64,000 bases of DNA from Saccharothrix sp. NRRL B-16348 (GTDB taxonomy: Bacteria; Actinomycetota; Actinomycetes; Mycobacteriales; Pseudonocardiaceae): NCBI RefSeq assembly GCF_001280085.1, contig NZ_LGED01000169.1:1-64000 (forward strand), read 5' to 3'. Shown here one piece after another: positions 25,386-34,045 of this stretch. The translations under genes were made by a program, and so were the position numbers. Below the pieces are notes generated by a model that made no database searches, was not told the DNA's origin, and was given only the letters and a program-made list of their open reading frames with translations. How positions within the stretch are numbered: the first letter of the stretch is position 1; each line of letters begins with the position of its first letter.

Positions 25386-25973
25386 ATGCGCATCGTCATC
25401 GTCGGGGCCGCGCTGTGCGCCGCGGTGGGGTGCGGCGGCGACCCGCGACCGGGTGATGCCCAGTTGTCCGAGGAGGGAGTGGGCAGCCGGGAGATCGGTG
25501 TGCTCGCCCCCGTCGAGGCGGCCGACGTGGCGTTCACCTACGACGCCGAGGCCGCGCCGCCGGGTGCGGAGCTGGAGCTGGAGGTGGTCCCGGGCGACGG
25601 CGCGACGACCGTGCGGCTGTCCGCCGACCTGCTCCAACCCGACCGCGGCTACGCCGTCCACGCGCACACCGACCCGTGCGGCAAGAAGGGCACCGACGCC
25701 GGTCCCCACTACCAGCACGAGGTGGACCCCGCCGCGACACCCGAGCGGCCGTCGGTCGACCCGGCCTACGCCAACCCGCGCAACGAGATCTGGCTCGAGC
25801 TGACCACCGACGGCCAGGGCAACGGCACGGCCGAGACCACCGTGCCGTTCGTGTTCCGCGACCGCGCGCCGGCCTCGATCGTGCTGCACGAGCAGCCGAC
25901 CACCGCGACCGAGCACGGCCGGGCGGGCAGCGCGGGCGCCCGGCTCGCCTGCTTCACCGTCCCGTTCCGCTGA
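25386..25973 (+). CDS. Cu-only superoxide-dismutase-like lipoprotein (SodC family)
   Basis: 195 residues from ATG 25386 after GGAGGGAA. The N-terminus has a lipobox (CAAVGCGG), so it is probably a membrane-anchored lipoprotein. The SodC fold is visible: copper ligands in VHAH, GPH and VLHEQP, and the structural disulfide pair in DPCG and LACF. The zinc site is not kept: where SodC has HLGDL the protein reads NPRNEIWL. This resembles the copper-only SODs, of which Mycobacterium tuberculosis SodC is a known case. It would remove superoxide outside the cell. A copper-storage protein gene lies 4 kb away. Confidence 0.78.
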   Translation: MRIVIVGAALCAAVGCGGDPRPGDAQLSEEGVGSREIGVLAPVEAADVAFTYDAEAAPPGAELELEVVPGDGATTVRLSADLLQPDRGYAVHAHTDPCGKKGTDAGPHYQHEVDPAATPERPSVDPAYANPRNEIWLELTTDGQGNGTAETTVPFVFRDRAPASIVLHEQPTTATEHGRAGSAGARLACFTVPFR

Positions 25974-25977
25974 CGGC

Positions 25978-26283
25978 TCAGTCCACGGCGGTGGTCTTCG
26001 GCGTGCGGTACACGATGTCGACGTACTCCCGGTGCCGCTCGATGTAGCCCTTGATGAACGGGCACAGCGGCAGCACGGGCAGCTCCCACGCCCGCGCCTG
26101 GTCGAGCGCGCCGCGGGCCAGGGCGCTGCCGACGCCCTTGCCCTCGAACGCGGGGTCGACCTCCGTGTGGGTGAACACGATCAGGTCAGGCGTGCGGATG
26201 TAGACCGCCTTGCCCGCCGCCGTGCCGTCGACCACGGCCGCGAAGTGCTTCTCCGCGGGAACGTCGTGCACCTCGATGACCAT
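25978..26283 (-). CDS. Small GNAT-family N-acetyltransferase (YjdJ-type)
   Basis: 101 residues from ATG 26283, the length of the short GNATs. It has FTHTEVDPAFEGKGVGSALARGAL, where the GKGVGS loop binds acetyl-CoA, and LPLCPFIKGYIERH near the C-terminus, both standard for this subfamily. The substrate is unknown. It is convergent with the SodC-like gene, 4 bp apart, and lies downstream of the frameshifted gene in the same direction. Confidence 0.85.
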   Translation of the reverse strand: MVIEVHDVPAEKHFAAVVDGTAAGKAVYIRTPDLIVFTHTEVDPAFEGKGVGSALARGALDQARAWELPVLPLCPFIKGYIERHREYVDIVYRTPKTTAVD

Positions 26284-26312
26284 GGCGCGATCCTCGCACG
26301 GCCCACCGCTCG

Positions 26313-27261
26313 TTATCCGCTGAGAATCACCGCCCAGTCGCCGCTGGTGCGCTCGGCGATGACCGTGATGTCCACGTTCTCGCCCATCACCCGATCGGGA
26401 CTCAGGATGAAGACGGTCGGACTGGCATCGTAGGTCCACGTGACTTTCTCGGCCACCACCACGTCGTCGACCAGCACCCGGATGCGGCCTGGGGTGTTGA
26501 TGACGATTTCGAGGGGGGGGTTGTTGCTTCGGCCAGGTCACGGTGGTCCGCCAGGTGCCGTTCGGCTGGTCCTGATCGGCTCGCCGCACGTCGATCCTTC
26601 TCGACCGGGCGATCCGGTCCAGGACGGCGTCCACGGACTTCAGCGATTCCGGGCGGGGAGGGAACGGGTAGTCCTCGGGCGCCACCGGCACCCCGACGGC
26701 CAGGCCGAACGTCGCGTCAGGCGGTATCGGGCCCTTGCGAAACTCTTCGCGCCACTGCTGCTCTCCCGCCGATGCGGTGACTGTCACGGATGTGCCGACG
26801 CCGATGCCGACTTCCGTCCAGTCCGTGGTGTACGTCAGCTTGGTGCAGGTCGAGTCGTTGCTGCTCTGCACGCCGTTGACGAAGAGGTTGGCGTACATCT
26901 GCTTGTCGCCGTCGTGCGGGTCGCAGGCGATGAACAGCTTCGTGTCGAGCGCGGTGAGCACGAACCGGAGCGTGATGGTCGACTCGGGCGCACGACCGGA
27001 CGTCTGCGCGACGATTCGAGTGCCTTCGTGGTACTCGGAGAACACCACCGGCTCGGCGGGTTGGGACTCGCGCCGGACCGGCAACGTCAACGCGAAGGAC
27101 ACACCCAGCACGGCCACGAGCGACGCCGCGACCGCCGCCACCCGTCGCCGCCGGGAGGCCTTGACCCTGGCCTGGATGCCCGACATGCGGGGGCCGTGGG
27201 CGGCGTCGGGCGGCAGCTCGGCGTGCCGGCGCAGCACCTCGGTGAGGTCGGTCAGGTTCAT
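26313..27261 (-). pseudogene. Membrane-anchored partner of the SigE-type sigma factor, frameshifted at a G8 run
   Basis: Translation from ATG 27261 runs through a cytoplasmic N-terminus (TEVLRRHAELPPD), one membrane segment (VAAVAASLVAVLGVSFALT) and an extracytoplasmic beta-rich domain until the run of eight G at 26513-26520. In the given sequence the frame then becomes low-complexity. If one G is removed, it continues as PPLEIVINTPGRIRVLVDD and ends at TAA 26313, giving 315 residues. Total length (949 bp) is one base over a multiple of three. The start overlaps the sigma-factor stop, so it is likely its anti-sigma or co-regulated membrane protein. The shift may be a sequencing error, a true mutation or slippage-based switching. 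Confidence 0.75.
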
Positions 27262-27755
27262 CGCCGCACCCCTTCCCGGGTGATCGTGTCGTCCAGCCGC
27301 AACCGGGCCAGTGCCTTGCTGGTCTGGCTCTTCACCGTGCCGACGGAGACGCCGAGGGCGTGCGCCGCCTGCGCCTCGGTCAGGTCCTCGTAGAACCGGA
27401 GCACGACCACGGCGCGTTGCCGGCGGGGGAGGCGTCCCAGCGCCTGCCACAGCCACTCGCGCTGGTCGACGTCGGCTTCCGGGGACGCGCCGACGGGCTC
27501 CGGCAGCACGTCGGTGGGCTGTTCGGCCCGCCACTTGCGGCGCCACCAGGTGGCGTAGGTGTTGACGATGATCCGGCGCACGTACGGCTCCGGGTCGCCC
27601 TGCACCCGCCGCCAGACCCGCCACGCCCGCGCCAGCGACGTCTGCAGCAGGTCTTCGGCGTGCCCTCTGTCCCTCGTCAACAGGAACGCCGTGCGCAACA
27701 GGCGTGGTGACGCCCCCGCCACGAACTCCTCGAACCCCTCGGGTATTCCCACCAC
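27258..27755 (-). CDS. SigE-family ECF RNA polymerase sigma factor
   Basis: About 165 residues from the tandem GTGs at 27755 and 27752; AAGGGG lies just upstream. Region 2 is visible in LLRTAFLLTRDRGHAEDLLQTSLARAWRVW and region 4 in LPRRQRAVVVLRFYEDLTEAQAA followed by VSVGTVKSQTSKALARLR, a complete short ECF of the actinomycete SigE type. Its stop overlaps the ATG of the membrane protein by four bases, the usual sigma/anti-sigma coupling. Upstream is a divergent GNAT gene. Confidence 0.9.
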   Translation of the reverse strand: MVGIPEGFEEFVAGASPRLLRTAFLLTRDRGHAEDLLQTSLARAWRVWRRVQGDPEPYVRRIIVNTYATWWRRKWRAEQPTDVLPEPVGASPEADVDQREWLWQALGRLPRRQRAVVVLRFYEDLTEAQAAHALGVSVGTVKSQTSKALARLRLDDTITREGVRR

Positions 27756-27868
27756 GGCCCCTTGCCTCGTCCGACGCACGTACTACCAGTCGGCGGGCGC
27801 GGATGGTTGCCGTCGGTCGACACCGAAAACCGGTACGTCCGCCCGACGTGATCGGGCAGGCTGTCGCG

Positions 27869-28498
27869 ATGGGGTATGCGGTGCGCGAGTACGTCACCGA
27901 GGACGAACCGTCGTGGCTGCGGTGCCGGGTGCTGTCGTTCCTGGGTACCGCCTTGTTCGACAACGTCCTCCCGGCGAAACCGAAGGTCTCCGGGGCCGAG
28001 TTGGTGGCCGTGGACGGCGAGGTGGTCGTCGGCATCCTCGACCTGGCGGTCGACGGCGAGCTGGCCTCCATCGAGACGATCGCCGTCCACCCGGACCACC
28101 AGCACCGGGGGATCGGCGGTGCGCTGCTGTCGCACGCCCGGACCCGTGCCCGTGACCTCGGCGCGACGACGCTGGACGCGTGGACCCGGGACGACCCTCC
28201 GACGCTGCGCTGGTACCGCGCCATGGGCTTCAGCGAAAGCGAGCACTACGTGCACGTGATCGCCGATCACTACTCGTCGGCCGAGGAACCGGCGCGTGCT
28301 GTCGTCCCGCGACCCGGACTGCGCACGGTGCGGGCGTTCCTGCACGCGGACCTGGCCGACGAGGCGCGGTTGCGGCGCGAGTTCGCCCGGGTGCACGTGT
28401 GCCGGCGGTTCGCGATGTCGTTACGTGGTGAGCTCGCTGGGGGTGGCGATGACGTCGACCATCGCGCCGTTGCGCAGGACGGTCACCGGCAGCGGTAG
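27869..28498 (+). CDS. GNAT-family N-acetyltransferase
   Basis: 209 residues from ATG 27869. The acetyl-CoA loop is HRGIGGALLSHAR (after ETIAVHPDHQ), and the C-terminal LRWYRAMGFSESEHYV is typical. After the GNAT core the chain continues for about 60 residues (HVCRRF and beyond) and its last 78 bases overlap the convergent protease gene. No earlier in-frame stop exists. The tail may be real or the stop may have been lost. The substrate is unknown. Confidence 0.8.
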   Translation: MGYAVREYVTEDEPSWLRCRVLSFLGTALFDNVLPAKPKVSGAELVAVDGEVVVGILDLAVDGELASIETIAVHPDHQHRGIGGALLSHARTRARDLGATTLDAWTRDDPPTLRWYRAMGFSESEHYVHVIADHYSSAEEPARAVVPRPGLRTVRAFLHADLADEARLRREFARVHVCRRFAMSLRGELAGGGDDVDHRAVAQDGHRQR

Positions 28499-29329
28499 GC
28501 CGATGGCCTCGGCGAACAGCTGCCGCTGGATGCCCTGGGCGTCGCTGACCGGCGTGCGCGCCACGCTCAGCACCAGGTCGCCGTCGCGCAGTCCCGCCCG
28601 TTCGGCCGGACCGCCGGGCACGACCTGCACCAGCCGCACGCCCGCGCGCTGCCCGGTGCGTTCGGCGACGGCGTCCGGCAGGGGCGCGGGCGCGCCGACC
28701 ACGCCGAGGTAGGCCCGCCGCACCCGGCCCTCGACCATCAGGGTGGACAGGATCCGCTGGGTGGTGCTGTTCATCGGGATGGCCAGGCCGAGGCCGATGC
28801 CCGCCAACGCGGTGTTGATGCCGACCACCTCGCCGGCGGAGTTGGCCAGCGCGCCGCCGGAGTTGCCCGGGTTGAGCGCCGCGTCGGTCTGGATCACGTC
28901 CTCGATCACGCGTCCCGCCCGGCCGTTGCTGACCGGGACGGCGCGGCCGAGGGCGCTGACCACCCCGGCGGTCACCGACCCGGCGAGGCCGAGCGGGTTG
29001 CCGACGGCGATGACGAGCTGGCCGACCTGGAGGTGGTCGGCGTCGCCGAACTTCGCCGCGCCGGGCGCGTCCGCCGACGCCTTGAGCACGGCGAGGTCGG
29101 CCAGGGGGTCGGTGCCGACGACCGTGAACGGCGACTCGGCGCCGTCGGCGAACACCGCCGTCCCCTCCCGGCTGCCGCCGACGACGTGCGCGTTGGTCAG
29201 CAGGTAGCCGTCGTCGGTGAAGACCACCGCCGACCCGGTGCCGCGCGGCAGGCGCACGCTGGCCACGTGCGGCGTGACCGACTTCGCGACCGCGATCACG
29301 GCCTGCGAGTAGGCGTCCAGCGGATCCAT
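28421..29329 (-). CDS. HtrA/DegP-like S1C serine protease with PDZ domain, no visible membrane anchor
   Basis: 302 residues. The trypsin-like domain has His in TNAHVVGG, Asp in DPLADLAVLK and Ser in NPGNSGGAL, all in place, followed by a C-terminal PDZ domain (about 215-295; VVPGGPAERAGLRDGDLVLS). Most actinomycete HtrAs have an N-terminal membrane segment or signal. This one starts with MDPLDAYSQAVIAVAKS and appears cytosolic. It acts in protein quality control. Its 3' end overlaps the GNAT gene. Confidence 0.9.
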   Translation of the reverse strand: MDPLDAYSQAVIAVAKSVTPHVASVRLPRGTGSAVVFTDDGYLLTNAHVVGGSREGTAVFADGAESPFTVVGTDPLADLAVLKASADAPGAAKFGDADHLQVGQLVIAVGNPLGLAGSVTAGVVSALGRAVPVSNGRAGRVIEDVIQTDAALNPGNSGGALANSAGEVVGINTALAGIGLGLAIPMNSTTQRILSTLMVEGRVRRAYLGVVGAPAPLPDAVAERTGQRAGVRLVQVVPGGPAERAGLRDGDLVLSVARTPVSDAQGIQRQLFAEAIGLPLPVTVLRNGAMVDVIATPSELTT

Positions 29330-29491
29330 CGGCGCCTCCGTCGATTACACGATTACACCCCAATCCTGCTCTCGGGCGGGCCGTGCTGTCCGGGGCGTTC
29401 GCCGACAGCGGATTCACCCCGGACAGCAGCGTTCCGGCGCGCCGGGTTGGGCTCCGCGAGCGCCCGCGTCGGCAACGTTCGCCGGGTCGGC

Positions 29492-29544
29492 GCTCGGCGG
29501 ATCAGCGGGGTCGGCGCTCGGCGGGTCAGTGCTCGGCGGGTCAG
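29492..29544. repeat. Three copies of GCTCGGCGGRTCAG near the esterase stop
   Basis: Copies at 29492-29505, 29516-29529 and 29531-29544. They sit between the protease start and the stop of the downstream esterase, the last copy reaching into the stop codon. Probably slippage-derived; no function seen. Confidence 0.7.
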
Positions 29545-30758
29545 CGTCGCAGCAGCATCGCCAGGTCGACCGCGTTCGCCATGGCTTCCGTGCCCGCGTC
29601 GTTCGGGTGCAGGTGGTCGCCGCTGTCGTAGGCCGGGTTCAGCGTGGCCGGGTCGCCGGTCGCGGCGGTCGCGGCGGCGAAGTCCACCACGCCGTCGAAC
29701 TCGCCGGAGGTGCGGATCCAGTCGTTGAGCGCACGCCAGGTCGCCTCGCGCTCCTCGGTCCAGATGAACGACCCCTTGAACGGCAGGATCGTGCCGCCGT
29801 AGACCTTCACGCCCTCGGCCCGCGCCTGCGCGATCACCTCGCGGTGTCCCGCGATCAGGTCTTCGGCCGACGCGCTGTAACCGATGTCGTTGACCGCCTC
29901 CAGCAGGATCATCGCCTTGACGCCGGTCTGCGACAGCACGTCGCGCTGCACCCGCGTCACGCCCGCCACGCCCCAGTAGGGCTCGTCCCGGTCGGCGATG
30001 AGGCGGTTGCCGCCCAGGCCCGCGTTGACCACGGAGAGCGTGCGGCCCGGCACCGCGTTCAGCCGCCTGGCCAGGAAGTCCGGCCAGCGGCGGTTGGCGT
30101 TGCCGGTGGTGCTGGCCGTGTCGGTGATCGAGTCGCCGAACGCCACGACCGTGCCCGCGACCCGCCGCGCGGGCGCGACGTCCACGCCGTTGACGACCAT
30201 CCAGCACGGCGTGCTCTGGAACCCGCCCGACAGCGCGCCGGTCCGGTCGCCCGCGGCCAGGTAGTTGCCCTGCGCGGTGAACGGGTGGTTGGTCAGCGGC
30301 CCGGTGGCCTCCGGCACGTAGGCGCTCACCAGCAGCGTGGACAGCGCCTCGACGTCCAGCCGGACCGGGTCGCTGAAGAGCTCCTGGCCGGCCGGCACCG
30401 TGACACCGCGCTTGCCCTTGAACGTCAACGCGCGCACCGTGCCGGGCACCGCCGCGTCACCCGACTCCTGCACGGCGACGGTCGCGCGGCCGACCCGCAG
30501 CGGCGTGGCGCCGAACGCGTTGGTCAGCCGGACCCGCACCGACTCGCCGCCCGCGCTGAGGAACACCACGTTGCGCACGGTCTGGTCCCGCAGCCCCTCG
30601 CCCGCCGGGCAGTCGCTCCACGGGATCTCGCTGCCCACCACGGGACTCGCCGCCCAGCCGGCCACCCAGGGCTTGCCGTGCGCGGTCGCGGTCGGCGCCG
30701 TCACCGCCGTCGCCACGAGCGCGGCTATCACGGCCAGTGTCCCCACGTGTCTTCCCAT
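29541..30758 (-). CDS. Secreted SGNH/GDSL-family esterase
   Basis: 405 residues from ATG 30758. A signal peptide (about 1-27) precedes a beta-sandwich-like N-terminal region (about 30-190) and an SGNH hydrolase domain. Block I is VAFGDSITDTAS, block II Gly is in NAGLGGNRL, block III Asn is in LEAVNDIGYS and block V has Asp/His in SGDHLHPNDAG. This is the layout of extracellular acetyl- or lipid-esterases of the actinomycete rhamnogalacturonan-type GDSL group. It may deacetylate plant polysaccharides, which fits the cellulase and xylanase nearby, but this is inference. Confidence 0.9.
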   Translation of the reverse strand: MGRHVGTLAVIAALVATAVTAPTATAHGKPWVAGWAASPVVGSEIPWSDCPAGEGLRDQTVRNVVFLSAGGESVRVRLTNAFGATPLRVGRATVAVQESGDAAVPGTVRALTFKGKRGVTVPAGQELFSDPVRLDVEALSTLLVSAYVPEATGPLTNHPFTAQGNYLAAGDRTGALSGGFQSTPCWMVVNGVDVAPARRVAGTVVAFGDSITDTASTTGNANRRWPDFLARRLNAVPGRTLSVVNAGLGGNRLIADRDEPYWGVAGVTRVQRDVLSQTGVKAMILLEAVNDIGYSASAEDLIAGHREVIAQARAEGVKVYGGTILPFKGSFIWTEEREATWRALNDWIRTSGEFDGVVDFAAATAATGDPATLNPAYDSGDHLHPNDAGTEAMANAVDLAMLLRR

Positions 30759-30816
30759 GAAGGTCTCCCAACGCCAGTCGTCTTTGGTGGCGTCGCCGAC
30801 GGTGGCAGCGATCAAA

Positions 30817-30828
30817 TTAACCGGTCAA
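30817..30828. promoter_or_regulatory. Near-palindrome TTAACCGGTCAA upstream of the esterase
   Basis: This 12-mer is palindromic except for one base pair and sits about 60 bp upstream of the esterase start in a locally AT-rich patch. Read on the minus strand it begins with TTGACC, a -35-like hexamer. An operator or promoter role is only suggested by position. Confidence 0.3.
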
Positions 30829-30912
30829 GCACACCACGACGAGCGGTGTGATCGTTGCGATGAGTGGCCGGGCTTACGTGTTAAGCAGGGGTGCGGGTGG
30901 GTGGTCGCACCG

Positions 30913-31559
30913 ATGCGCCGCGCCGGCCGGCCCGCCGAGACTGGCGGCAGGCCGGACGGCTACCGGGTCGAGTTCGCCAACGAGGCGTTCACCCAGCGCA
31001 ACCTCAACGGGCACATCCACGACTCCGCCCTCGGCTTCTACTGGTACATGGTGAACCTGCCGACCGGTACATGCCGGAGGGCGAGTACACGATCGAGGTC
31101 ACCGCGAAGGACGGTTCGGTGAGCAGCCGGTCGCGGGTGCAGCGCCAGGGGCCGACGGGCCGGATCGTGCCGGCCTACCTCGAGCACCGGGCCGGGATCC
31201 TCGACGCGTTCACCCCGTCGCGCACCGCCGAGCCCGCCGGCGACGTCGAGCGGATCAGCCGGCGCACCCTCGACGGGGTGGGCGGCCCGGACGCGTACTA
31301 CGTGTGCCGGCTCGCCGAGGGCGGCACGCTGCGCGAGTTCGACACCCAACGCCTGGTGTGGTGGGACAACGTCTACCTCGACGCGGTCCGCTCGGGCGAG
31401 CCGACGACCGGCCTCAACCGCGGCGAGGTCACCCCGCCGGTGTCACTCGAACCGGGCAAGTCCTACGGCTACTTCGTCGAGATCACCGACGGCAACGTGC
31501 AGGGCGACGCCACCATCTGCGTGTTCCAACCGCACCAGTTCTTCACCGTGCCCGCCTGA
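30913..31559 (+). pseudogene. Broken gene of unknown family, one-base frameshift near 31070
   Basis: The reading frame from about 30913 gives YRVEFANEAFTQRNLNGHIH and ALGFYWYMVNLPT. At about 31070 the frame is lost, but the next frame continues at once as RYMPEGEYTIEVTAKDGSVS and runs to the TGA at 31557-31559 with VWWDNVYLDAV and GKSYGYFVEITDG. Adding one base in LPTxRYMP joins the two, so this is a single gene with a one-base loss. Its N-terminus also looks short. The joined product would be a beta-rich protein of about 215 residues. I do not recognise it. A strong terminator follows, a remnant of an intact gene. Confidence 0.65.
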
Positions 31560-31593
31560 CCGCGACCCCCCGGAGCGGCGCGGTCAGGCGGGC
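31550..31593. terminator. Bidirectional hairpin terminator with 15-bp perfect stem
   Basis: GCCCGCCTGACCGCG (31550-31564) pairs perfectly with CGCGGTCAGGCGGGC (31579-31593) across a 14-nt loop. The stem includes the stop codon of the broken gene and lies 9 bp from the stop of the convergent glycosyltransferase. Confidence 0.8.
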
Positions 31594-31601
31594 GCACGGG
31601 T

Positions 31602-32747
31602 TCAGACGTAGTCGGGCAGCGTCGCGGCCACGTCCCGCGGCGACGGCATGGCGGCCACCTCGTCGGCGATCGCCCGCGCCGCGCCGAGCACGGCCTCGTC
31701 CGCGAGCAGGTGCCGGGCCTTGGCCGTGATCGCCTCGGCGGTCACGTCCGCGCCGAGCAGCTGGTCGCCCAGCCCGGCCTCGGTGACCACCGCGGCGTTG
31801 GCGAACTGGTCGGCCCCCTGGGGCAGGATCAGCTGCGGCACGCCCGCGCCGAACGTGCCCATCGTCGTGCCGCTGCCGCCGTGGTGCACCACGAGGTCCA
31901 CGTGCGGCAGCAGGTCGGCCTGCGGCACCCACGGGAGCACGACGACGTTGTCCGGCAGCTCGCCGAGCGCGTTGACGTCGACCGTCGGTCCGGCGGCGAC
32001 GAGCACCTTCGTGCCCACCGCGGCCAGCCCGTCGATCGCGGTGCGCAGCACGCCCGCCTCGCCGAACGCCGTGCCCAACGTCAGGTACACCAGCGGTTCG
32101 CGGTGTTCGAGCACCCACGGCGGCAGCTCGCCCGGCTCGGCGAACGGCACCGGACGCAGCGGGATCCGCTTCGTCGCCGAGGCCAGGAACTCCGGCTGCT
32201 GCACCGACGGCGGGCAGATGTCGATGTACGGGTTGCCGAGACCCATGAGGTCGTCCTCGGGGATCTCGACACCGAGGTCCGCGGCGACGGCGAGGAGGTG
32301 CCCGCGCGTGCTGGCGGCGAACTCGTCCGCCTGCCACATCCGGCCGAACGAGTGGCACAGCCCGGGCACGCCCGCCACCTTCGCGGCCAGTCCCGCGCCG
32401 GGGTTGCCCAGCTCGTGCACCACCAGGTCGGGCTTGTGCTCGGCGATGACCGGCGCGAGGTCGGCGGCGAAGCTGCGCGGCAGCACCGAGGTGAAGGCGG
32501 CCGCGATCCGATCGGGGTCGGCGTCCTGCGGCTTCACCTCCGCGTCGCCTCCGTTCGCGATCGCGAACGCCTCGCGCAGGTCCATGCCGCCCACGATGTG
32601 CTCGATGCCGTGCGAGGTCAGGGCGTTCGCGAACGCGGCGCCGGTGAAGTAGGTGACGTCGTGGCCCAGCTCGCGGGCGGCGATCGCCAGCGGCAGCAGG
32701 GGGTAGGTGTGTCCGTGTAAGCCGAGGCTGGAGAAGAGGATTCGCAC
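31602..32747 (-). CDS. MGT-type (GT1) glycosyltransferase, copy 1 of a tandem pair
   Basis: 381 residues from GTG 32747. The N-terminal acceptor half begins ILFSSLGLHGHTYPLLPLA and has the H13-like catalytic His position. The C-terminal donor half has LTLGTAF, the PSPG-like VLPWVPQADLLPHVDLVVHHGG and GVPQLILPQGADQFANA. This family includes macrolide- and polyketide-tailoring or inactivating glycosyltransferases using UDP- or dTDP-sugars. It has the same length as the upstream paralog and long identical stretches (for instance PPWVLEHREPLVYLTLGTAF), so it is a recent duplicate. The acceptor is unknown. Confidence 0.88.
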   Translation of the reverse strand: MRILFSSLGLHGHTYPLLPLAIAARELGHDVTYFTGAAFANALTSHGIEHIVGGMDLREAFAIANGGDAEVKPQDADPDRIAAAFTSVLPRSFAADLAPVIAEHKPDLVVHELGNPGAGLAAKVAGVPGLCHSFGRMWQADEFAASTRGHLLAVAADLGVEIPEDDLMGLGNPYIDICPPSVQQPEFLASATKRIPLRPVPFAEPGELPPWVLEHREPLVYLTLGTAFGEAGVLRTAIDGLAAVGTKVLVAAGPTVDVNALGELPDNVVVLPWVPQADLLPHVDLVVHHGGSGTTMGTFGAGVPQLILPQGADQFANAAVVTEAGLGDQLLGADVTAEAITAKARHLLADEAVLGAARAIADEVAAMPSPRDVAATLPDYV

Positions 32748-32849
32748 TGGTTCGAGCCTAGCCACATGTTTTCCACGGCGGGTGAATTTCGTCCGATTGG
32801 GGCCCTTCGCGCCGTGAGGTGAAGATCACGTCACGGCGGGTGGCCGGTT

Positions 32850-33995
32850 TCAGGCGTAGTCGGGCAGCACGCTCGCCACGTCGGCGGGCGACGGCATGGC
32901 GGCCACCTCGTCGGCCATCGCCCGTGCCGCGTCGAGCACGGCGGCGTCGGTGAGCAGGCGGCGCGCCTTGTCGGCGATCACCTCGGCCGTCACCTCCGCG
33001 CCGAGCACCTGGTCGCCCAGCCCGGCCTCGGTCACCATCACGGCGTTGCCGAACTGGTCGGCGCCCTGGGGCAGGACCAGTTGCGGAATGCCCGTGCCGA
33101 GCGTGCCCATCGTCGTGCCGGCGCCGCCGTGGTGGACCACGAGGTCCGTGTGCGGCACCAAGTCGGCCTGCGGCAGCCACTCCCGCACGACGACGTTGTC
33201 CGGCAGGTCGCCGAGTTCGCGCGCCGGCACGATCGTGCCGGTGGACACGAGCACCTTCGCGTTCAGCGCGCTGAGGCCCTCGATGGCGGTGCGCAGCACG
33301 TCCACCGTGGTGAACGCCGTGCCCAACGTCAGGTACACCAGCGGTTCGCGGTGTTCGAGCACCCACGGCGGCAGCTCGCCCGGCTCGGCGAACGGCACCG
33401 GCCGCAGCGGGACGCGGTCCGTCGCGGTGGCCAGGAAATCCGGGTCCTGCACCGACGGCGGGCAGATGTCGAGGTAGGGGTTGCCGAACCGCATGATGTC
33501 GCCGTCGGGCAGCTCCACGCCGTACTCCGCGGCGACCTCGGCCAGGTGCAGGCGGATGTCCTCCAGCGGGCCGCTCGGCCGCCAGTACCTGCCGAACGAG
33601 TGGCACACCGCGGGCACGTCGGTGGCCCTCGCCGCGAGCGCCACGCCGACGTTGGCCACCTCGTGCACGACCAGGTCGGGCTTGCGGTCGAGGATGATCG
33701 GCACCAGGTCGGCGACGTGCCGGCGCGCCAGGATCGAGCCGAACACCTTCGAGACGCGCCGGGGGTCGAAGTCCGCCTCCTTGCGCGCCGCGGGACTCGC
33801 GTTGCCGAGTTCGAAGGCGTCGAGCATGTCCATCCCGCCGGCGACGTGCTCGATGCCGCGTGCGGTCAGGGCTTTCGCGAACGTGTCCGTGGTCGCGAAC
33901 GTGACGTCGTGGCCCTGCTCGCGGGCGGCGATGGCGAGTGGCACCAAGGGGAACGCGTGCCCGTGCGAGCCGAGGCTAGAGAAGAGGATCTCCAC
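32850..33995 (-). CDS. MGT-type (GT1) glycosyltransferase, copy 2 of a tandem pair
   Basis: 381 residues from GTG 33995, same length as its neighbour. It has ILFSSLGSHGHAFPLVPLA, the shared PPWVLEHREPLVYLTLGTAF, the PSPG-like VREWLPQADLVPHTDLVVHHGG and LPQGADQFGNA. Divergence is greatest in the N-terminal acceptor half (about 60-180), the expected place for a change in substrate. About 100 bp separate the two genes. A MarR gene follows upstream, 50 bp away and in the same direction, and may be co-transcribed or may control the pair. Confidence 0.88.
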   Translation of the reverse strand: MEILFSSLGSHGHAFPLVPLAIAAREQGHDVTFATTDTFAKALTARGIEHVAGGMDMLDAFELGNASPAARKEADFDPRRVSKVFGSILARRHVADLVPIILDRKPDLVVHEVANVGVALAARATDVPAVCHSFGRYWRPSGPLEDIRLHLAEVAAEYGVELPDGDIMRFGNPYLDICPPSVQDPDFLATATDRVPLRPVPFAEPGELPPWVLEHREPLVYLTLGTAFTTVDVLRTAIEGLSALNAKVLVSTGTIVPARELGDLPDNVVVREWLPQADLVPHTDLVVHHGGAGTTMGTLGTGIPQLVLPQGADQFGNAVMVTEAGLGDQVLGAEVTAEVIADKARRLLTDAAVLDAARAMADEVAAMPSPADVASVLPDYA

Positions 33996-34045
33996 CGGTG
34001 GGAGGCTTGTCGCTTCACGGCCGGCGCGGCCCGGTTACCCGCGGG

